Shown piece after piece: positions 58,204-64,000 of a stretch of 64,000 nt of DNA. This stretch comes from Wurfbainia villosa. Taxonomy: Eukaryota; Streptophyta; Magnoliopsida; Zingiberales; Zingiberaceae. How positions within the stretch are numbered: position 1 is the first letter of the stretch; the number at the start of each line of letters is the position of its first letter. The position numbers and the translations under genes were made by a program. The notes beneath the pieces are model-generated. The model made no database searches and was not told where the DNA came from. It saw nothing but the letters and a program-made list of their open reading frames with translations. The DNA is taken from NCBI GenBank assembly GCA_025175895.1, contig CM046005.1:64814325-64878324 (forward strand), read 5' to 3'.

Positions 58204-58252
58204 CCTCTAGCATCTTGCTCCCGACGGTTAGTCCATAGAAGAGCCTCAGGCT

Positions 58253-58713
58253 TTGATAGTTTCGATACGTCAATGGAATTCGTTCGTGCTTGTCTCTACA
58301 ATCTTCGTTAGCGTAGCGGAATATATATAATAGCAATAACAAAAACTAAGACAAACACAAGTACGCAAGGATGTAACATGGTTCGGAACCGAAAGGTTCC
58401 TACTCCACAGATCGAGCTCTAAAGAGCTCTAGCAATGCCAATCACATACGATTAATAAACACTCCTTCTCGACACAAGTCGGAGGTGGAGAAACCCCTTA
58501 CAATAATTACACTAAGTAATATGAAAGATACAAGCTAATACAAGTATGAAATACAATGCAAGTAAAGAAAAAATACTTTACAAGAGCATTTTGGTTGCTT
58601 GATCTTTGATTGCCTTGGACTAGCCTTGAAGACCCTGATTTGCAACAGCAAATCACTCCAATTCACCCAAGAAAATCATCGCTCCAAACCTCCTCCACGA
58701 GCTCCATTTAAAG
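58253..58713 (-). repeat. Partial 5' LTR of gag-only copy 3
   Basis: Matches 43860-44310 (ATGGAATTCGTT..GTCTCTACAATCTTCGTTAGCG..GAGCTCCATTTAAAG) but lacks about 40 terminal bases, and is cut at 58714 by a new LTR. The remainder should follow beyond the window. Confidence 0.75.
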
Positions 58714-60919
58714 TGTTGGGTTTCCGGTACCGCGGCGTGTGTGTGTTCGATCATGTTTCGTAAACATGAACACAGCGGAAGCAATAAAAATAATAAATCT
58801 ACATTTATTACAACACACACAACACACGCATGCATATTACAACAAGTGTAGACATAACCGTAAATTTAAATTTGCAATAAAAGGAAATTTATCTACGTTA
58901 TACCTTTCGTATGACGTGTAGCGGGAACGACATCAACCGGAACGATCCTCGCTAGAATCGTCTCTATCTGTATCCACGCCGAGTTCCTCGGGATGACTTC
59001 GCTAAGACACGAGCTTCGTCTTCGTACGGGTTACCAGCCTCGTGTTGAAGACGACGTGATCGACAGATGATCACGATCCGAATCCAAATTCGGATCCTAA
59101 TACGAGTTCTCAAAACTCGCTTCTCCGGAGAGATATTCGTCAACCAATTGACGAATCCTTCGTCCTCCACCTCAGAGGATTATCGGAGATCGAATCCCCG
59201 GTAAGTTAGCCGCTGTCGGAGCTCTAACCGTCATCCAAACGACGCTCCGACGAGAGGAGAACAAGCTGTCCAGAAAAACTGGACAGCTTTGGTGGAGGAG
59301 ATAGGCGCCGGCCAACCAAGGGAAGAAAAGGCTCACCTTGATTCCAAACCTATAGGAGATCACCGGAGGGTCGCCGGAGGATCACCGGCTGAAGCTTGGT
59401 CGCCGGCAAGGAGCTGGACGGCGGCACAACAAGCTGGGCGGCAATGGAGGTTGGGTGGCAATGAAGGTTGGGCAGCAACTCCAAGCTAGGGTTTTGGATT
59501 AGGGCTTAATTATCCCTTGAGCCCTATTTTATAGAGAACTAATTCTCTTAATGGTTATTGGATCATAACCATTAGGCCCGTTAACCCGCTCCATTAATAT
59601 AAGTTAAAATAAACCAAACCATGATGGTTTATTTTAAGTTAAAACGAACCGAACCAACTTTTGGTTCATTCGTTTAAAATAAACCAAACCCTTTGGTTTA
59701 TTCTCCTCCATTGGATTAGAACCAAACCATTTTGGTTCATCCATTACGTCTTCATAAGACTCGGCCCATCCATGCTTCCATTGCGCCTGAAACGATTTCA
59801 TGCTCGCTTTATGTTTGGTCCAACCAAACCTAGTTTCTCTCGGTCTGAGAATATCATTCTCAAGCTCGTTTTAAATCCTTTGGATTACGCTCGTTGTGCG
59901 TGTGACCAAATAGGTTCTCGGTTTATGTTGGCCGTCTATAATTAACCATTAATTATAGAACGATCATGAGTGGCACCTAGTAGTACATCATGATCCCCAA
60001 TTAACCCAAAAGATCAACGGTTGATCCAGAACTATTTCTGAAACCCTTCAGCAACTCGAATGATTCATGCCCCATTCCCTTTACTCATCTTATACCCACT
60101 TGGTTCAGGACATGGTCTATAGCGTCAGTCCCCACTAGGCTGACTATGTCACACCTAGCCCAAGTATCAATTCCTCGTCCTACGGATTCTAGTTACTCCA
60201 CATGTATCGAAGAGTACCTTACTCTAAACATGTAATGCTTTGGCCAAAGACTTTAGTAACAATCCGACGAGAGGCCATGGGTATACATCTCCTCGCAAGG
60301 AGTGGTGAATCCTTTATAGGCTATTCAAACACCTTCGATCACTTCGACTTATACCCAATCATCCCGGGTCCACATCTCCTTAGAGATGTTTGCTTAAGAT
60401 GTCAAAGCATAAGTCTCCATGATCAAGATGACTTGAATACCGCAAGTCTAAGAAACATCACACTTAAGCCACAGTAAGAACTTCATTGACATATCTATAT
60501 ATGCAGAGAACCATATGAAGTCTTACGGCTGGTCATTCCAATGAACTAGTTACCATAACTAGCATCCACGATTAACTCCGGACATCACTATGTCTCCAGC
60601 CAGTGAGAATCAGCTGCTTGGATACACCAAGGAGTATACCTCGTGCTAGTCTCGGCGAATTGATGGTGTCCCAAATCCATCAATTCACCGACTAGATAAT
60701 TCCGATACATCACAATTACACATGTAGAGATACTCACTAGTTGTGATCCAATCACAAATTCTCTCATGCCGTGAATCGATCGTGACATTCAAGAAATGAG
60801 TTTAAGATCCAATCAAATACATAAAACATGTATACTCAAATAGTGAATCTTCATTTATCATATAAATGGTTCATACATAAGGCGCATTGCCTTAGGACAT
60901 CTCTCATATATTACTAACA
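58714..60919 (-). repeat. 3' LTR of the minus-strand copia element
   Basis: 2206 bp, TGTTGGG..CTAACA. Includes AACCAAACC-rich stretches at 59610-59830 (repeats of AAACCAAACC/TTTGGTT wording) and a G-rich part at 59290-59490. No coding region; the short open frames here are chance. Confidence 0.8.
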
Positions 60920-60972
60920 GACCCCACTTGGCCTAATGCCAATCGCTACTGGTATCCAATACCATAAGCTTT

Positions 60973-62334
60973 CTAACATGACCTCAAACTTATTTGAGGT
61001 AATGCCTTAGTCAAAGGATCCGCTAAGTTCCTTTCAAAGGGGAATTTTCTCGATTTGTATTTCGCTCCTACCGATGATCTCTCCGATAAGATGATAGCGT
61101 ATTGCTTCAACAATGGCCGAATCACACCAAGTTCATGAACGAACTTCTTGATCCAAACCGCTCTTTGCCGCTTCCAAAGCCGCAATGTATTCGCCTGCAG
61201 AATCCGCTATACCTCTTGTTTGAACTTTTCCAACTTATCGCGCTCATTCAAGGTGAACACGATCCGCATCGAGACATGGAATCATCCTTGTCGTCCGAAG
61301 CCGCATCCGTGATACCCATGATCACCATGTCCCTTCTCCATATATTAGGAACACATCCTTAGTTCTTCTCAAGTACTTAAGATCGCCTTAACACCACCCA
61401 ATGATCCATTCCTCGATCGGATCGGTATCCGCCGACACTCGTGAGCATACGATACATCGGGCCTCGTACATAACATAGCATACATGATAGATCCTATTGC
61501 ATGATGCATAGGGAATCTTACTCATGCAAATCCTCTCGCCTTCTCGGCGACACATAGACTTCAAAGGTGTACCCCATGCCCGATGGGTAGAAACCTTTCT
61601 TGGATTCCGACATGCTAAACCTCTTTAGCACTCGGCCTATATATGTAGATCACGAAAGACCAAGCAACTGCTTCGATCTATCTCTATAGATCTTAATCCC
61701 GAGGATGTAGGTTGCTTCTCCTGTGTCTTTCATGGAGAATGTCTTGGATAACCAAACCTTCACTGATCAGAAGATTGAAACATCGCTTTCCTATAAGTAG
61801 TATGTCATCGACATACAATACTAGGAACACGATCGCACTCCCACTAACCTTCTTGTACACACAAGGTTCGCTCGATTTTGTGAGAAATCAAACTTTTGAT
61901 TGGTCTCATCAAAACGGATATTCCAGCTCTCGGATGCTTGCTTCAATCCATAAATGGACCGTCGTGAATTTGCATACCTTGGTTTTATCAACCGATGTGA
62001 AACCTCAGTTGTATCATATACACATCCTCGAGGTGTTTCCATTAAGGAAAGCTTTTCACATCCATCCGCCATATCTCATAATCATAATGAGCCGCTATGG
62101 GTGGAGCATCCGAATGGATTTAAGCATAGCTACAAAGTAATAGGTTTCGCCATAATCAACACCTTGCTTTTGATGATATCCTTTCACCACCAATCTAGCC
62201 TTATAGGTAATCACATTACCATCCATGTCGGTTTTCTTCTTGAAACCCACTTGCACCCTATAGGCTTTATCCTTCAGTGGGTCAACCAAGTTCCAAACTT
62301 GGTTTTCATACATGGAATCCATTTTCGACTTCAT
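60973..62334 (-). pseudogene. Copia reverse transcriptase-RNase H, heavily broken
   Basis: Minus-strand fragments: DSMYENQVWNLVDP..FKKKTDMDGNVITYKARLVVKGYHQ (62330-62150), YANSRRSIYGLKQASESWNIRFDE (about 61980-61900), and IERNLADPLTKALPQ (about 61020). YVDD-type wording (LYVDDILL) is recoverable near 61800-61820 in another frame. Several short deletions and shifts, so no functional enzyme. Much more damaged than the integrase just upstream. Confidence 0.75.
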
Positions 62335-62515
62335 GGCACCAAGCCACTTATCCCTTTCTCGAACTTGTCGACTTCTTCATAATCGTAGGCTCCTCATCAT
62401 CAATGAGTAACACGTCTCGATTCACTTAAGAAATCCATATCTCTCGAGAATATTATGTGTTCTACCGTGATCTACGAAGATGTGGTGTTACAATAGGTCC
62501 AATGATTGCTCATCA

Positions 62516-63967
62516 CTATGAGTCATTTACCGTCAGTGCTTCACCAGATATCTCATCAATGTCTATTTGAGTCTCTCGAGCCTCCTCAAGCTCGACAACA
62601 CTCCCACTGTTTTCTTGTAAGAGAAACTCTTTCTCTAGAAACACAGCATGCCTTGAAACAAACACCTTTTGTTCCACAGGATGATAGAATTGGTAACCCC
62701 TTGTTTCCTTAGGGTATCCAATAAATAGACATTTATCAGACTTAGCATCCAATTTGTCTGATATAGTCCGCTTCACATAAGCAGGACAACCCCATATCTT
62801 TAAGTAAGATACATGAGGTTTCTTACTATTCCATATCTCATATGGAGTAGTTGAGACTACCTTGGTAGGCATTCTGTTTAACAAGTAAACAGCTGTCTGA
62901 AGTGCATAACCCCAAAAGGACTTGGGAAGAGTCGCATGATTCATCATTGACCTGACCATGCCCAACAAGGTTCGGTTACGCCTCTCAGATACACCATTAT
63001 GTTGTGGTGTATAGGGCGGAGTCCATTGAGACAATATACCATTGTCTCTTAGGTAATCAAGAAACTCCTGACTCAAGTATTCACCACCTCGATCCGATCG
63101 AAGTATTTTAATACACTTGTCATGTTGTTTCTCTACTTCATTTCTAAACTCTTTGAACCTTTCAAAGGCTTCAGACTTGTGTTTCATCAAGAACACATAC
63201 CCAAACCGTGAGTGATCATCGGTGAAGGTAATGAAGTAGCTATAGCCTCCTAATGCTTGAGTTGACATAGGTCCACATACATCAGTATGTATTAGACCTA
63301 GTAACTCTCCCACTCGTTCACCTTTTCCAGTAAAAGGTAACTTAGTCATCTTGCCTTTTAAGCATGATTCGCATGTATCGTATGAATCCAATTCAAACGA
63401 TTCCAGAATTCCACATCGATGTAATTCGAACATGCGTTTCTTGCTTATATGGCCAAGACGACAATGCCACATATAGGAGTCTATTTGATTATCCTTTCGA
63501 GCACGCATGTTGCTCGCTTCGATATTGAAAATGTCACTGGATACGTCCAACGTATAAATGCCATTACTCAAAGTTCCAGTTCCATAAAGTACGCCATTCA
63601 AAGTTATATAACAAAAATTGTTACTAAACGTCAAATGGAAAACATTTCTATTTAAGCAGGAAATAGAAACAATGTTCTTTATTAGAGAAGGAACATAATA
63701 GCAATTGTCCAGTTCTAAGACTAGTCCACTAGGGAGCTTCAGCAAATAAGTTCCGATGGCGACTGCAGCAACCTTTGCTCCATTGCCAACTCGCAAATTT
63801 GACTCCCCTCTGACAAGTCTTCTTCTATTCCTTAGCCCCTGTATGTCATTACATATATGTGAGCCACACCCAGTATCCAATACCCAAGTGTCCAAGGAAA
63901 TAGAATGACAATCAATAATGAAGATACCTGAAGAGGATGGGGCATCGGATGCCTTCTTCTTCTTCAT
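62516..63967 (-). pseudogene. Copia protease-integrase, open for 483 codons
   Basis: Minus-strand reading with protease core VLDTGCGSHICNDIQGL, GAG-pre-integrase finger MWHCRLGHISKKRMFELHRCG..CESCLKGKMTK, and integrase core HTDVCGPMSTQALGG, TDDHSRFGYVFLM, SDRGGEYLSQEFL, NGVSERRNRTLLGM. Here the catalytic Glu is present, unlike in the element at 22036-23760. The stretch has no stop until 62516, yet the downstream reverse transcriptase is broken, so the polyprotein is dead. The true start lies in gag beyond the window. Confidence 0.85.
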
Positions 63968-64000
63968 GGACTCAAGATAAATCTTGCAGTTTCTTCGCCA

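Larger units (their letters stand above)
43820..58713 (-). mobile_element. Gag-only (TR-GAG type) element, copy 3, reverse orientation, split
   Basis: The left (3') LTR is 43820-54605, holding a TRIM and the SIRE-like element. The interior 54606 to about 58250 (about 3.64 kb) matches copies 1 and 2 in size and content: gag on the minus strand and a long non-coding 3' region. The start of the right (5') LTR is at about 58253-58713, cut by the copia element at 58714. The primer site is damaged (GGCTTTGATA near 58240-58250), and the LTR ends are eroded (CACCAACC instead of CACCAACA at 54605). Confidence 0.8.
58714..64000 (-). mobile_element. Minus-strand Ty1/copia element, incomplete in window
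   Basis: The left (3') LTR 58714-60919 (TGTTGGGTTTCC..TTACTAACA) is followed by the inverse polypurine tract GACCCCACTTGG. Minus-strand RNase H, reverse transcriptase, integrase and protease pieces run rightward to the window edge. Gag, primer site and 5' LTR lie outside. Protein wording is close to the element at 20734-24648 (same clade), but the LTR is different. Confidence 0.85.

Noticed and set aside
59289..59489. GC-rich ORF in the last copia LTR
   Set aside because: Inside an LTR leader region, low-complexity, with no supporting motif.
61821..62382. Plus-strand ORFs of 142 codons opposite the copia pol
   Set aside because: They are antisense shadows of the broken reverse transcriptase read on the minus strand.

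Overview
This is nuclear DNA from a flowering plant. It carries no bacterial gene organisation; nearly the whole window is LTR retrotransposons stacked inside one another, all primed from initiator-Met tRNA (TGGTATCAGAGC binding sites). The species cannot be named from sequence alone; the GC-rich leader of one LTR and the repeat load would suit a large monocot genome, but this is only an impression. No intact host gene is visible.

Layout: (1) 1-735 holds fragments of host genes (a frame-shifted exon of ribose-phosphate pyrophosphokinase, and a possible two-exon 3' end of an unidentified gene), followed at 921-1344 by the subterminal repeats and terminus of a CACTA DNA transposon. (2) 2041-2502 and 27807-30764 are two parts of one degenerate L1-type LINE on the minus strand. 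It is split by a minus-strand Ty1/copia element (2503-27806). That element is split by a Ty3/gypsy chromovirus remnant (2892-18662), which is itself split by a gag-only element (3062-9746, target duplication CTTTT). A solo LTR (27949-29018, AGCAT) also sits in the LINE. (3) 30765-42800 is a reverse-oriented LTR broken by a second gag-only element (31390-38770, CCCTT; it carries a 634-bp TRIM in its gag, GAATC) and by a solo LTR (38890-41905, AGCTT) that contains a further solo LTR (40318-41880, GTGAC). (4) 42853-43819 starts another LTR, split by a reverse-oriented gag-only element (43820 to about 58713). That element carries a second TRIM (44584-45216) and an almost complete autonomous SIRE-like copia element (45643-54098, TATCA). 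(5) 58714 to the window end is a further minus-strand copia element that runs off the edge.

The most coherent system is an autonomous/non-autonomous pair. One SIRE-like element has gag and pol; three relatives keep only a long gag ORF, with internal regions of very similar size (about 3.63-3.65 kb) and no trace of pol. They match what has been called TR-GAG elements. If still mobile, they would need protease, integrase and reverse transcriptase supplied in trans.

The oddest signal is in the LTRs. A 10-bp palindrome, CAGTCGACTG, is strewn through several LTR families. In paired LTRs of one element, which were identical at insertion, sequence is well conserved except in these palindromic, CpG-rich patches, where CAGTCGACTG is exchanged for GATCG-type words. 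This may be a mutation process or a consensus-calling artefact, and raw reads would decide.
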